From assembly GCA_037974335.1 (NCBI GenBank), contig CM075760.1:36031609-36095608 (forward strand): DNA of 64,000 bases, given 5' to 3'. This DNA comes from Prionace glauca. Lineage: Eukaryota > Chordata > Chondrichthyes > Carcharhiniformes > Carcharhinidae. The position numbers were made by a program, and so were the translations under genes. Positions 18,507 through 30,253 of the stretch are shown here, in pieces (the stretch's first letter is position 1; every line of letters starts with the position of its first letter). The notes beneath the pieces are model-generated. The model did no database searches. It was not told the origin of the DNA and saw only the letters and a list, made by a program, of their open reading frames with translations.

Positions 18507-21289
18507 TTAATAAGGCCTGCTATATCCCCCTATATGTAAACTGCTCATGTGGCTGTCCAAGTGACTCTTGAACAACCCTAGCGTGCCTGCTTCCACCACC
18601 TTACTCGGCAGTGCATTCCACATCCCCACTACCCTTTGTGTGAAAAACTGCCCTCTAACATTAGTCTTATATCTAGCCCCCCTCACCCTAAGCCCGTGAC
18701 CCCTCGTTCTATCCATTTCTAATAGCGGAAAAAGCTTATCACCATCTACTCTATCTGTCCCCTTCATAATCTTATAAACCTCTATCAAATCCCCCCTCAG
18801 CCGACGTCTCTCAAGGGAAAACAGCCCAAGTGCGTTCAATCTTTCCTCGTAAGACAGCCCTTCCATACCAGACAACATCCTGGTAAATCTCCTCTGCACT
18901 CTCTCCAGGATCTCTACATCCTTCCGGTAGTACGGCGACTAGAACTGGACGCAGTACTCCAGGTGAGGCCTAACCAACGTTCTATACAACTGCAACATCA
19001 GACTCCTACTCTTATATTCTATACCCCTTCCTATGAAGGCTAACATGCCATACGCTTTCCTCATCACATTCTGCACCTGCACCGACACCTTCAGGGACTT
19101 GTGTACCTGCACCCCCAGGTCTCTCTGCGTATCTATACTCCGGATAGTTCTACCTTTTATCATATAACTCCCTTCCACATTATTCCGGCCAAAGTGCATC
19201 ACCTCGCATTTCTCCGGATTAAATTCCATTTGCCATCTATCTGCCCAATCTACCAGCCTATCTATGTCCTGTTGCATTGCCAGGCACTGCTCCTCAGTAC
19301 CCGCCAATCCAACCATCTTAGTGTCATCAGCAAATTTGCTGATCACACCACCTACCCCCTCTTCCAAGTCATTAATATATACTACAAATAGTAGAGGTCC
19401 TAGTACCGAGCCCTGCGGCACCCCACTGGTGACAGACCTCCAATTGGAAAAGGAGCCCTCCACTACTACCCGCTGTCTTCTCCTCCCAAGCCAGTTCTTC
19501 ACCCATCTACATACCTGGCCTTGTATCCCATGAGCCTTCACCTTTTCTATCAGCCTACTGTGAGGGACCTTGTCAAACGCCTTACTGAAATCCATATAGA
19601 CAACATCAACGGCTTGTCCTTCGTCAACCGTTTTTGTCACCTCTTCAAAAAATTCCAATAGATTCGTAAGGCACGACCTCCCTGTAACGAAGCCGTGCTG
19701 CGTATCCCTGATCAGATTGCAGCGCTCCAGATGCTCATACATCCTATCCTTGAGGATCCTCTCCATTATCTTGCCTATAACTGAAGTCAAGCTCACTGGC
19801 CTATAGTTCCCTGGGTTATCCCTCTGACCCTTCTTAAACAACGGTACAACATTTGCAATCCGCCAATCCTCTGGGACCTCACCTGTGTCCAAAGAAGAGA
19901 CAAAGATTTGCGTCAGAGGCCCAGCAATTTCATCCCTCACCTCCCTTAGCAGCCTAGGATAGATGCCATCAGGCCCCGGAGATTTGTCCGTCTTTATATT
20001 GTCTAAAAGTCCCAACACCTCTTCCCTCGTGATGACTATTTCCCTCAACGGATCCTCAAACTTCTCAAGCACAGCAGCAGAGGACTGACCCCTCTCCTGA
20101 GTGAATACCGACGCAAAGTATTCATTCAAGATCTCCCCCATTCCCCCAGGCTCCAAGCATAGTTCCCCTCCTCTGTCCCTGAGAGGACCAATGTTCCCTC
20201 TAACCATCCTTTTGTTTCTAATATAAGAGTAAAATGCCTTAGGATTTTCCTTAATCCTACCCGCCAAAGCCATTTCGTGGCCCCTTTTTGCCTTTCTGAT
20301 GCCCCTTTTAAGTTCTCTCCTACATTCTCTGTATTCTTCTAACGCTATCTCTGTCCTCAAATGCCTCGATCTAGTGCACGCTTCCCTCTTTCTCCTGACC
20401 AGGTCCTCAATATCCCTAGTTACCCACGGCTCTCTAATCCTACCTTTCCCATCCTTCCTCTTGACCGGCACATGTCTTTCCTGTAAAGATTGTAGTTTTC
20501 CCTTGAGAGACTCCCACATACCCAGCGTCGACCTACCGTTAAATAGCGTACCCCAGTCTGTATCTTTAAGATCCTGCCTAATCCGGCTGTATCTAGCCCT
20601 CCCCCAATTTAACACCCTCCCCTTAGGACAGGCTTCATCTTTATCCATTAATATCTTGAACCAGACAGAGTTGTGGTCACTGTTAGCCACATGCTCTCCT
20701 ACCTCAACGTCAACCACCTGCCCAGGCTCATTCCCCAGAACCAAGTAAAGTATAGCCCCCTCCCTGGTCGGTCTATCCACGTACTGCTCCAGGGATCCTT
20801 CCATTACACACTGTACAAATTCCTCCCCGTCAGCACCCTCTGATCTCAGTACATTCCAATCTACCCTGGGGAGATTAAAATCTCCCACTACCACCACCTA
20901 TTCTTCCTGCACTTATCTAGAATGTCCCTGCTTATCCCTTCTTCCACAGCCCTCGGGCTGTTGGGCGGTCTGTAGTAAACACCCAACATAGTAACATCAC
21001 CCTTCCTATTCCTCAACTCCACCCATAGCGACTCGATTCCTACATCCTCCGTACCTCCCTCCCTCTGCACTGCTACGATGCAATCCTTAACTAACAATGC
21101 CACTCCCCCACCTCTCAGCGACCCACCCCTATCTCGCCTGAAACACTTATACCCAGGAACATTCAACTGCCAATCCTGCCCTTCCTTTAACCAAGTCTCT
21201 GTCACCGCCACCACTTCCAACTTCCTTTCAAACATTAATGCCTTCAGTTCATCTGTTTTGCCAGTCACACTCCTAGCATTGAAACACAT
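18507..21289 (-). pseudogene. CR1-B ORF2, interrupted
   Basis: Three blocks. 21289-20888 is the endonuclease start (CFNARSVTGKTDEL, TETWLKEG, YYRPPNS). 20897-18939 runs from VVVGDFNLPRVDW through SDHN, SPGPDGIYPRLL, NYRPVSLTSVIGK, FVTGRSCLTN, DFSKAFDKVPH, SGVPQGSVLGP and FADDTK to EYCVQF. 18899-18507 is the C-terminal domain. One frame change falls near 20895 and one stop (Trp to TAG) follows EYCVQF near 18937. All catalytic motifs remain. More diverged than the young CR1-A copies. Confidence 0.85.
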
Positions 21290-21390
21290 GCACCGAAGAC
21301 CCTCCGAAACAACCCGATCCTTCTTCCTACCCTCCGGGCCTACCCTATCCCCAATCCCAGTTCCGTCTACCTCCCCACCCCCCCTCCATA

Positions 21391-21825
21391 TTAGTTTAAA
21401 CCCTGCCGATACACACCAGCTAACCTTCCAGCTAAGATATGTATGCCCTTCCCAGTTAACTGTACCCCATCCATCTTGTATATTTGCCGTTCTTTCATAA
21501 AGACTTCCCAGTGGTCTATGAATATAAATCCCTCTGCCCTACACCAATATTTCAACCAAGCATTTAATTGGCTTAGTTCATTATTTCTAGCCCTGCTAGC
21601 CCCAGGCACCGGCAGCAGCCCAGAGAACGCCACCCTGGAGGCCCTACATTTCAGCCTGGCCCCCAACTCCCTGAACTGCCTGCGTATGTCCCCCCTGCAC
21701 TTTGTTCCTACATCCTTCTCTCCTACATGCACTATCACATTCGACTCAGTCCCTCCACCCTTCAAGATTCCCTCTACCCTTTCTGAGATGTCCTGTACCC
21801 CTGCTCCAGGGAGGCAGACTACCAT
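21391..21825 (-). pseudogene. CR1-B ORF1, C-terminal esterase part
   Basis: Open segment of about 144 residues with VVCLPGAGVQDI, VIVHVGEKDVG, FSGLLPVPG and the C-terminal MDGVQLTGKGI, matching the SGNH esterase fold of CR1 ORF1. The GDS nucleophile block and N-terminal region are missing through 5' truncation. His in the D-x-x-H position reads as Thr-Gly here, so the catalytic His is not obvious. Confidence 0.7.
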
Positions 21826-22158
21826 CCTGGAGTCCCGCTTTTGCCCACAGAATCGCCTTGTGACACTAATACATAAACTTTAAAACTTTAGTTATATGGG
21901 TAGAGCCGGGGCAAATGGAATTCAATCCTTAAAAAGTTTGAGGTAATGCATTTTGGGAGGAGTAACAAGGTAATGGAATGCACAATGAATAGTCAGATCC
22001 TGGAGGTACAGAGGTTCAGAGTGACCTTGGTGTGTATGTCCATAGATCTCTGAAGACAGCAGGACAGGTACATAAGGGGATTCAGAAAGCACATGGGATA
22101 CTTGTCTTTATTAACTGAGGCATTGAATATAAGGGCAGGGAGGTTCTGATGTAGCTGT

Positions 22159-22212
22159 ACATAAGAAATAGGAACAGGAATAGGCCATCTGGCCCTTCGA
22201 GCCTTCCCCTGC
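22159..22212 (-). mobile_element. Very short CR1-A tail insertion
   Basis: About 50 bp that read, on the minus strand, as the extreme 3' end of the young CR1-A family (AAGGGCCAGATGGCCTATTCC then TTCTTATGT). It interrupts the older CR1 between GTAGCTGTA and CCTGTATAAA. Confidence 0.7.
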
Positions 22213-22772
22213 CCTGTATAAACCACTGATTAGGCCACAGGTGAAGAACTGTGTACAGTTCTGGTTGCCATGCAGGAGAAATAACAGAAAGTAGCCATGT
22301 TTCTGTTATTTCTCCTGCATGGAGATTTTCAGCTCTCTGAGTCCAGGACAGGAAGCAGTGAGCATGGATCTGTCAACTAGCTTCAATCAGCACCTTCAGG
22401 AGAATTGGGAGGGTGAATATTAGATACAGCAGAGTGAGAATGGAGGGAGACTGTGTGGGTTGAAGATTTACAGCTTTTGTGGAATGAGAGAGGAAAGAAT
22501 GTTCCATAAAAACTAGAGTTGTCTGTTCTGAATTTCTATCTTGTACTGACACTGATGACTTTTGTAAATTGTTTTTACAGAATATTAGAAGAGGAATCAC
22601 ACAGATAAATCTTAAGTATCACATCTCAGTCTGACAGAGTCACCCAATTCCTTGGAAACTAATTTTCCTCAGCCTCTGAATATGAAGGAGAAATGTTTGA
22701 GCGGTCTGTCGACTGCAAGATTTTAAGCAACAGTGTGACTGGAAAAACACTGGGATACAAACACACACCTGA

Positions 22773-22955
22773 GTGAGAGTGTTCCAGTGCACTGAGTGTG
22801 GAAAGAGCTTTAACCAGTTACACAACCTGAAAATACATCGCAGCATTCACAGCGGGGAGAGACTGTACCATGTTGTCTGTGTGAACAAGGCGTCAAATGA
22901 TAAAACTGCAATGAGACAAGGAGACCGACAATATGGAAAAACCATGGAAATGTGA
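22773..22955 (+). other. Upstream finger ORF of ZNF2
   Basis: A 60-codon ORF encoding one full C2H2 finger ([32 protein letters not shown]). It ends KTMEM-stop on the sequence ATGGAAATGTGA, overlapping the ZNF2 start region in another frame. It lies in the same last exon (acceptor at 22580). Homologous fingers lie upstream of ZNF1, ZNF6, ZNF7 and ZNF8. Confidence 0.65.
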
Positions 22956-23775
22956 GGACTGTGGGAAGAGATACAAATCGCCCTCTCGACTGGAAGTTCA
23001 TCGACGCAGCCACACTGGGGAGAGGCCGTTCACCTGCTGTGTTTGTGGGAAGGGATTCAGTGATTCATCCACTCTGCAGAGACACCAGCGAGTTCACACT
23101 GGTGAGAGTGCATTCACCTGCTGTCAGTGTGGGAAGGGATTTACTCAGATATCCAGCCTACAGACACACCAGCTAGTTCACACTGGGGAGAGGCCATTCA
23201 CCTGCTCTCAGTGTGGGAAGGGATTCAGTAAGTCATCCAACCTACAGAAACACCAGCGAGTTCACACAGGAGAGAGGCCGTTCAGCTGCTCTGAATGTAG
23301 GAAAAGATTCACTCAGTTATCTCATCTGCGGGCACACCAGCGGGTTCACACTGGGGAGAGACCATTCACTTGCACTCAGTGTGGGAAGGGATTCACTCAA
23401 TTGTACAGTCTGCAGACACACCAGCGAGATCACACTGGAGAGAGACCATACAGCTGCTTTCAGTGTGGGAAAGGATTCGTTCATTTATCAAACCTGCAGA
23501 CACACCAGCGAGTTCACACTGGGGAGAGGCCATTCACCTGCTCTCAGTGTGGGAAGGGATTCACTCAGTTATCCAACCTGCGGAGACACCAGCGAGTTCA
23601 CTCTGGAGAGAGGCCGTTCACCTGTCCCGTGTGTGGGAAGGGATTCACTCGGTTATCTACCCTGCAGTCACACCAGCGAGTTCACACTGGGGAGAGACTG
23701 CTCATTTGCTCTCAGTGTGGGAAGGGATTCTGTGATTCATCCACCCTGCTGACACACCAACAAGTTCACAAGTGA
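22933..23775 (+). CDS. ZNF2: ten-finger C2H2 protein
   Basis: 280 residues, ten 28-residue fingers, starting [14 protein letters not shown] and ending LLTHQQVHK. All C2H2 ligands are present. Linkers are mostly TGERPF, with TGESAF after finger 2 and TGERLL before finger 10. No effector domain. Probably a nuclear DNA-binding factor of unknown target. The exon opens at 22581 after TTGTTTTTACAG. The likely promoter is module A about 9.5 kb upstream, with the 13.4-22.3 kb retroelement nest in between. The 3' flank, including a CR1 remnant, is shared with ZNF9, its closest relative here by flank. Confidence 0.92.
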   Translation: MEKPWKCEDCGKRYKSPSRLEVHRRSHTGERPFTCCVCGKGFSDSSTLQRHQRVHTGESAFTCCQCGKGFTQISSLQTHQLVHTGERPFTCSQCGKGFSKSSNLQKHQRVHTGERPFSCSECRKRFTQLSHLRAHQRVHTGERPFTCTQCGKGFTQLYSLQTHQRDHTGERPYSCFQCGKGFVHLSNLQTHQRVHTGERPFTCSQCGKGFTQLSNLRRHQRVHSGERPFTCPVCGKGFTRLSTLQSHQRVHTGERLLICSQCGKGFCDSSTLLTHQQVHK

Positions 23776-24029
23776 ATAGGGGGATTAGATTCTGCTGTTA
23801 TTGTTTCTTTTCTCAATTACATCCTGGACTGCATTTTGTTCATTCTCACAGTTGGTCAATGGGGAGGGTTTCTTTCTGCTGGACTGGCCGGTCTCTCAAC
23901 TTTGACTCCAGTGGGCTGATGCTCTTTGAGTCTTGTTGCAAATACCTGGTTTTAAATTTCACAAGAATCACAGAGTGACAGGGTGTTAGGAAGGTCAGAG
24001 ATATTTAGTCAGAATTTCTGTTTGAAATT

Positions 24030-24320
24030 CCCCAAATGCCCATCCAATTTCCTTTGTAATTGTTTATTGTCTCCACTTCCCCCACCCTTTAGTGAGCGAG
24101 TTCCAGCTCATTACCATGCACTGCATCAAAATATTCTTCCTCACATCCCCCTGCAGCTCTGATTCAAAACCTTAAATCTGTGTCCCCCTTGTCCTTGTCC
24201 CATCAGCGAATGGGAACATCTTTTCTTTGTCCACCTTATCTAAATCTGTCAGAATCTTGCCCACCTCTATCAAATCTCCCCTCAACCTCCATTGCTCCAG
24301 GGGCAACAACCCCAGTCTGA
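24030..24320 (-). mobile_element. Old CR1 3' fragment downstream of ZNF2
   Basis: Minus-strand 3' part of a CR1 (complement of a 'gaggtggacaagattctgac...tttgatagaggt' block and the FFTQ-type region). The same fragment with the same flanks lies at 61260-61620, downstream of ZNF9, so it predates that duplication. Confidence 0.75.
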
Positions 24321-24459
24321 CATCGACAATAAAGAACAAAGTAACAGAATATGTTAATACCTGAAATCGAATGGGAATGTTTAATTACAGTTTTAAAAAT
24401 ATTGTGAACATATTGTCCTGGACAATAAAGGAATTTGAATAACTCACCTTGGGTGTGGT

Positions 24460-25138
24460 GAAATGAAAGGTCCTTTACAAATTCAGCCTAGCCATAAGAT
24501 TTGCATTCGAGTGAGCATAAGATATTTCACTCCAGGTATGATTCAACTGACCCACGAGGAAGTTTTTAGCAAACATAGTTAATTTAAGAACACAGTTAAA
24601 ATATAAGAAGAAAAATTAGCATAATTTTTACCGATCGCAATAAAAAGCAACCATGATCTTGTCTCAACCTGAACAGCTAAGTCCAAATCAAATAATCCCT
24701 ACAAACTTACAGCTCGTTTTAGGCTTTGCACAGAAAGCAAGTATGCTCACGTGATGCGGGATTTTGCAGCTTTTTAACACCTGTTGTGAATTAGTCCTTT
24801 AAACGTTGATTTCAAACTTTGACTTCCCAGTTCTGGAAATTTCAGGACCTTGAGATAGAGAGAGAGAGAGACAGACTGCTTGCCACTATCTTCCAGCTGG
24901 CAACTCACAGGTAGCAGAATCTTCACTCCACAGAAAGAGATGAGAAACACTCCTCTCAGTCTGCAGTCCAAAGAGCATGTGACAAAAGAAAACTAAAACC
25001 TTTCTCCTGTGAAAGAAATGTCCAAAGACAGCATTGACCTTTTAATCAGGCTCAACACAACAGTTTGAAAAGGGTCATAAAACTCCAGGTTACTGGATTA
25101 GCCCAGATTGAAAATAATCAAGCTGCCCATTATATTCA
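24460..25138. other. No recognised feature
   Basis: AT-rich sequence with a short (GA)n run at about 24855. No gene, RNA or repeat was recognised. Confidence 0.5.
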
Positions 25139-25139
25139 A

Positions 25140-25458
25140 AGAACAGAATCCTGACAGTACAGAAGGAGGCCATTTGGCCCATCAAGCCTGCACCTGACAA
25201 CAATCCCAGCCTATCTCAGTAACCCCACGTACTTACCCTGCTAATCCCCAGAAACGAGGGTCAATGTAACATAACCAATCAACCCAAACCACAGAACTTT
25301 GGACTGTGGTTTTCAGGAAACCAGAACACCTGGAGGAAACCCCTGCAGACACAGGGAGGATATGCAAACTCCACACAGACAGTGACCCAAGCCAGGAATC
25401 AAACCCAAATCCCTGGTACTGTGAGGCAGCAGTGCTAACCACTGTGTCACCACACCGC
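25140..25458 (-). repeat. tRNA-derived SINE, full length
   Basis: Minus-strand copy with head at 25458 (sense GGCGGTGTGGTGACACAGTG), B-box-like GGGTTTGATTCC, and tail side GTACAGAAGGAGGCCATTTG at 25157. Confidence 0.88.
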
Positions 25459-26039
25459 CATATTGTTCTTTGCATTAGCTGAGTTGTAAATCAGTGAAAG
25501 CCAGCACAATACTTGGTCTCTGAAACACTCGTACATCCGTGAACTTTGTTTTAAAGAAATCCACATTTGAAAGCCCAGCCAGGATATGAAATATCAGCGC
25601 CTTAACAGGGAGATAAGACAGACAGACGCTATATTTGATCTTTTCAACAGCACATCTGAGAGTTAAGAATGTGTGACATGATTTTGGGAAACCGGAGTGA
25701 GTGTGCACATCTGATTTGTTACATGTGAAAAATAGGAAGCCTAAATTCATGGTGAGATGGAGTGAAGAGCGGGTCCCAAACACACACAGCTACTTGAGAC
25801 ACAGCAGGAGATGAAATGGTTAATGTGGCCAGGGGATTGAGACAACATTGTGACAACATCAAGGCACTGACACACACTCCAGAGAGAAACTGAGTTCAAA
25901 ACAATCAGGATCCAATTAAACACAGTGCATATGGACACAATGTGAGGAAAATTAGAGTAAAATGGATAAAATTATAGATTGGGACAATTAAGAGCTTGGA
26001 AGAAATAACACTGAGTAAAAACTGTCCACAAGTTGGATA
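25459..26039. other. No recognised feature
   Basis: No gene, RNA gene or family-assignable repeat was seen between the SINE and the CR1 fragment. Confidence 0.4.
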
Positions 26040-26395
26040 GGGGGTAAAGAGAGAGCTGGAGAATCTTTTACATCCTTCCTGTAATGAGGTAACCAGAACT
26101 GAGCACAGTACTCCAAGTGGGGTCTGATCAGGGTCCTATAAAGCTGCAACATCATCTTTCGACTCTGAAACTCAATTCCTCGACTGATGAAGGCCTGTAC
26201 ACCATAAGCCTTCTTAACCATAACTTCAACCTGCGCAGCTGCTTTGAGCGTCCTATGAACTCGGACTCCTCTGATCTTCCACACTGCCAAGAGTCCTACC
26301 ATTAATATGTTCTGCCATTCTATTTGACCTGCCAAAATTAACACTTTACACTTATTGCCATCCTATTTGACCTGCCAAAATGAACCACTTCATAG
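26040..26395 (-). mobile_element. Old CR1 fragment (post-FADD region)
   Basis: Minus-strand trace with RVHRTLKAAAQVEVMVKKAY, GIEFQSRKMMLQLYRTL and IRPHLEYCAQFW, typical of the CR1 region after FADD. A short local duplication (TATTTGACCTGCCAAAAT) sits at its 5' edge. Confidence 0.8.
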
Positions 26396-26867
26396 AGGGA
26401 ATCGCTTTCTGTTAAAGAGCCTGCCAAACACTCTCACCCACTTTTCCTAAAGTGCATCAATCTCATCAGGAAAACTCCAGAACAATCAAATATTTTTACT
26501 GATAAAAGTTTATTAATGAAACAGAACATGGTTAAAACAAATAGAAAATGACGAGAGGATCAAAGACAACCAGAGTAAAAGGATGTTCACAATGTTCTGG
26601 ACACAAATGGTTTCTCTTTAATTCATCTGTAGCCTGTTCCCTGCCCTCTTTGTGGAAAACGTCCGTTCAGTCCAAGCATGACCCTCACCTTCCGTTTACC
26701 ATCTTGCTCTCATGCTCATATTTTTGTCCTCGGCCTTGTCCTTGTAAAAGGAGTTGACAAAGTGCATTAGTGTCAGTCCAGGACAGAAATTCAGAACAAA
26801 CAATTCTAGTTTTTATGGAACATTCTTTCCTCTCACATTTCCCAAAAGCTGTAAATCTCCATCCCAC

Positions 26868-26965
26868 ACTGTTTTGACAAAGGGTCACCTGGACTCGAAA
26901 CTTCAGCTCTTTTCTCTCCTTACAGATGCTGCCAGGCCTGCTGAGATTTTCCAGCATCTTCTCTT
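26868..26965 (+). repeat. 'Cgaaac...gatgctgcc' repeat copy
   Basis: Contains AAAGGGTCACCTGGACTCGA, then AAACTTCAGCTC and ACAGATGCTGCCAGGCCTGC. A widespread vertebrate repeat; related copies lie at 30515-30615, 36838-36905, 38065-38110, 38160-38262 and 60297-60420. Its consensus start resembles a hammerhead core. Confidence 0.6.
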
Positions 26966-27270
26966 TTGGTTCCCATCCCACACACCCTCCCTTCATTCTC
27001 ACTCTGCTGTATCTAATATTCACCCTCCCAATTCTCCTGAAGGTGCTGATTGAGGCTGATTGACAGATCCATGCTCACTGCTTCCTGTCCTGGAGACACA
27101 GCTGAAAATCTCCATGCAGGCTGCCAGACAGATGTATGTCTAAATGACTGGACTAAAAATGTATGGAATGTACAGATTGGACTCACTTCCTTACCCTTCA
27201 GTTTTTCAAGTCCCCAATTTCCCCCAGAATGAGAAAAGAAATGGAAAGGGGGAAACATTGATTTCCTCCC

Positions 27271-27833
27271 AGATGTTGCACAGAGGAGGAAGTTTCACTC
27301 TGAAGCTCATTGATCAACTTCCGCATTGTGACATCACAATAGAGCCCTGCCTGAGTCAACCAATCCGCAATGTTGTCTTTTTGCTCCAATGGGAGACTGA
27401 GTGTTACGAACGTCCATACAAGAATCAGCCAATAAGAATCAGCCTGCTCTGGCATGAGGTCCTGGGGTTCCAGTGCGCAGGCCCGGGCGCGCGGATCCGG
27501 GAGCCCCGCCCCCACCCATTCCCCCGCCGCCCCCTCCCTCCCGCCTCTCTACGAGCCAAGGTTTCCAGACAAGCGGCTGGCGGCTCCGGCCAGGGCGAGG
27601 AGCCGCTCGGTGGTCTCCCCCTCCCCCCGGCCCAGGAATGCGCATGTCCAAAGGAGAGGCGGAGCTGCGTATTTGCAGGGGCGTGCCCACCTGCGACATT
27701 CTGAGCGATTGACCAATGGAAAGAGTCGGAGGTCCGGAAGGACTCTGGTCCTCCAGCCAATCAGAGTGTTGGCTTTGTGTGAATGAAGATTGATCTTAAG
27801 ACGTACTCGAACTTCCTCCTGTCTCCAACATCT
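27271..27833. promoter_or_regulatory. ZNF promoter module B (ZNF3; minus partner lost)
   Basis: GC-rich core around 27460-27690 with the shared block CCAAGGTTTCCAGACAAGCG (27555) and AATGCGCATGTCC. The right arm holds GGAGGTCC-N11-GGTCCTCC (27727-27755) and CCAATCAG. The plus exon 1 ends at 27833 with a consensus ATCT|GTGAGT donor leading to ZNF3. The minus exon 1 ends CATCT|GGGAGG (27265-27270), so its donor lacks GT, and no minus-strand ZNF follows before 25 kb. Confidence 0.72.
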
Positions 27834-28269
27834 GTGAGTAAAACACTTTCTTTTCTCCCTCTTTCCATTTATTTTCTCATTCTTGGAAAAACTGGAGATT
27901 TGCTGAAGGGAAAGGAAGTGAATCCAGGGAGGGTGCAGACTCTGGAAAGGTTGGCCCAGGTCTCTCTGTCTCTTAAAGACATTGACATCCTTTGCTCTCT
28001 CAGCTTGACACGTTGATTTGTCTGGCTAAAAGATCCCTTTCCGAATGTTCACAATTAAAGGGCTGGTTTCCCCAGGAGATGGCTGACATTTAAGGAGACA
28101 GTAAATTAATATCAGACAGAGATATGATAAAGTATATTTATAATTATATCCAGCTGTGTAATATAGTACTGTTGCTATGTTATATATTTCCAGTCACCTC
28201 TTCAAACAGAGTGTTGTTAGTCTTGGATTTATCCCACAGGGATCAGTGGAGGCTGAGAGCCATTGAATA

Positions 28270-28590
28270 TATTCCAGGGTCAGTTGGACTGATTTTTGAT
28301 TGATAAAGGAGAATGTTATAGGGAACAGGTCAGAAAATGCAGATAAAGTTAAGGTGAGGAGGAATTTCCTCACTCAAGGATGTGGTGAAGTTTTGGAATT
28401 CTGCACCCCAGAGGACTGTGGAGTCTCAGCCATCAAGAATTTTCAAGCTGGAGATTTATAAGTTTTGAGATATTGAAGATCTGGGGGACTGTATGGGAAA
28501 TAATGCTGAGGTAGATCAGCCAATTCTTAATGAATAGTTGAGGCAGTTCGATAGGCTGAATGGCCAACTGCAGCTCCTATTTCTTATGAT
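28270..28590 (+). mobile_element. Old CR1 3' end in ZNF3 intron
   Basis: AGGAATTTCCTCACTCAAGG (NFFTQ-like block) through GGCTGAATGGCC and TTCTTATGATT. The equivalent fragment occurs at 50140-50455 in the same intron position of module E. Confidence 0.7.
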
Positions 28591-29158
28591 TTCTGCGCCA
28601 AGGAAGGACGCAGTGAGCATAGATGTGTCAGTCAGCATCTTCAGGAGAATTGGGAGGGTGAATATTAGATACAGCAGAGTAAGAATGGAGGGAGAGTGTG
28701 TGGGATGGAGATTTACAGCTTTTGCACAATGAGAGGAAAGAACATTCTGTAGGAACTAGAGTTGTCTATTCTGAATTTTTATCTTGTACTGACAATGATA
28801 CTTATGTAAATTTCTTTTACAGGATATTGAAAAAGGAATCACAGGCTGGAATGTCAAATGTCATGTCTAGATCTGACAGAGTCATATTCCTTGGGATATG
28901 ATTATCATTGGCCTTTAAATCTAGAAGTATTATCTGGTCTTTTGATTTGAAAAGTTTCAAACGTCAGTGGAAAAGCGCCAACATCTTGCACATTCAAGTG
29001 AGAGTGTTCCAGTGCACTGACTGAAAAGCTTTAACCAGTTGCACAGCCTGAATAAATATCACACCATTCACTGCGGGGAGACTGTACTCGTGTTCTGTGT
29101 GTGTGGATGAGGCTTCCACTGATTGCCCACCCAAGAGAGAGGCATGGACACCTGCAAC

Positions 29159-30253
29159 ATGGAGAAACCATGGAAATGTGCAGACTGTGGGAAGAAATAT
29201 AAAGTTCCATCTCGGCTGGAAATTCATCGACGGAGTCACACTGGGGAGAGGCCGTTCATCTGCTCTCAGTGTGGGGAGGGATTCACTTGGTTATCCACCC
29301 TGCAAAGACACCAGCGAGTTCACACTGGAGAGAAGCCATTCACCTGCTCTCAGTGTGGGAAGGGATTCACTCAGTCATCCGGTCTGCGGGCACACCAGCG
29401 AGTTCACACTGGGGAAAAGCCATTCGCCTGCACCCTGTGTGGGAAGGGTTTCATTCAGTCATCCCACCTACTGAATCACAAAGCTACTCACACTAATGAG
29501 AGACCCTTTAAATGCTCTGACTGTGGGAGCTGCTTCAAAACCTCTGGTGAACTGGTGTTCCACCAGCGCATTCACACTGAGGAGAGACCGTTCAGCTGCT
29601 CTCATTGCACCAAGAGGTTTAAAAGGTCATCCCACCTGCAGACACACCAGCGAGTTCACACCGGGGAGAGACCATTTACCTGCACCATATGTGGGAAGGG
29701 ATTCACACAGTTATCCAGCGTATGGGCACACCAGCAAGTTCACACTGGGGAGAGGCCATTTACCTGCCCTGTGTGTGGGAAGGGATTCACTCTGTCATCG
29801 AACCTGCTGAGGCACAAAATCACTCACACCCAGGAGAGACCCTTTAAATGCCCTGACTGTGGGAGCGGATTCAAACGTACTTCAGATCTGAGGGACCACG
29901 AGCGAATTCACACTGGGGAGAAACCGTTCTGCTGCTCTGTGTGTGGGAAGGGATTCACTCAGTTATCCCACCTATTGAATCATAAAGTCACTCATAGCAA
30001 TGAGAGACCCTTTGAATGTTCTGACTGTGAGAGTAGCTTCAAAAGCTCTCAGGATCTGATGTCCCACCAACGTGTTCACACTGAGGAGAGACCGTTCAGT
30101 TGCTCTCACTGCACAAAGAGGTTTAAATGGTCATCCGCACTGCAGAGACACCAGCGAGTTCACACTGGGGAGAGGTCCTTCACCTGCTCTGTGTGTGGAA
30201 AGCGATTCACTCAGTTATCCAGCTTGCTGAAACACGAGCAAGTTCACAAGTAA
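29159..30253 (+). CDS. ZNF3: thirteen-finger C2H2 protein
   Basis: 364 residues, exactly thirteen 28-residue fingers, from the family [14 protein letters not shown] start (an in-frame ATG lies 12 codons upstream). From finger 4 on it uses a three-finger cassette: FKCSDC/FKCPDC finger, FSCSHCTKRFK finger, then FTCSVC-type finger, joined by TNERPF, TEERPF and TGERPF linkers. No KRAB or other effector domain. The exon starts at 28823 after TTTCTTTTACAG. The upstream finger seen in its paralogues is decayed here (29001-29095). The probable promoter is module B, about 1 kb upstream of the exon. Confidence 0.92.
   Translation: MEKPWKCADCGKKYKVPSRLEIHRRSHTGERPFICSQCGEGFTWLSTLQRHQRVHTGEKPFTCSQCGKGFTQSSGLRAHQRVHTGEKPFACTLCGKGFIQSSHLLNHKATHTNERPFKCSDCGSCFKTSGELVFHQRIHTEERPFSCSHCTKRFKRSSHLQTHQRVHTGERPFTCTICGKGFTQLSSVWAHQQVHTGERPFTCPVCGKGFTLSSNLLRHKITHTQERPFKCPDCGSGFKRTSDLRDHERIHTGEKPFCCSVCGKGFTQLSHLLNHKVTHSNERPFECSDCESSFKSSQDLMSHQRVHTEERPFSCSHCTKRFKWSSALQRHQRVHTGERSFTCSVCGKRFTQLSSLLKHEQVHK

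Larger units (their letters stand above)
18114..21855 (-). mobile_element. CR1-B LINE, minus strand, 5'-truncated
   Basis: A second CR1 subfamily. Its 3' end is a (TTTGTTC)n tail and 3' UTR (GGCCGAAGGGCCTGTTTCCC in sense) at 18114-18220, and its 5' end lies inside the ORF1 esterase domain. ORF2 is split by about two changes. It lies within a SINE that lies within an older CR1. The part at 18260-18400 resembles SINE body sequence. Confidence 0.9.
16889..22290 (+). mobile_element. Old CR1 LINE broken up by four insertions
   Basis: One decayed element in pieces. 16889-17040 has KLYKSPGQDGVIPSLLWEA. 17255-17850 has WRTANVVSLVKK, NRPGNLTSAVGKLLEKIL, a decayed FDKV box and FAGDTKIG. 21880-22158 and about 22213-22290 continue the post-FADD region (MEFN..., then ...RPQVKNCVQFW). 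The pieces are in order and orientation, so the intervening blocks are later insertions. Many stops and frame shifts. Confidence 0.75.

Noticed and set aside
23969-24000. KRAB or other effector exon near the ZNF genes
   Set aside because: No KRAB, SCAN, BTB or FAX-type motif was found in any frame upstream of the ZNF exons; exon 1 appears to be non-coding.
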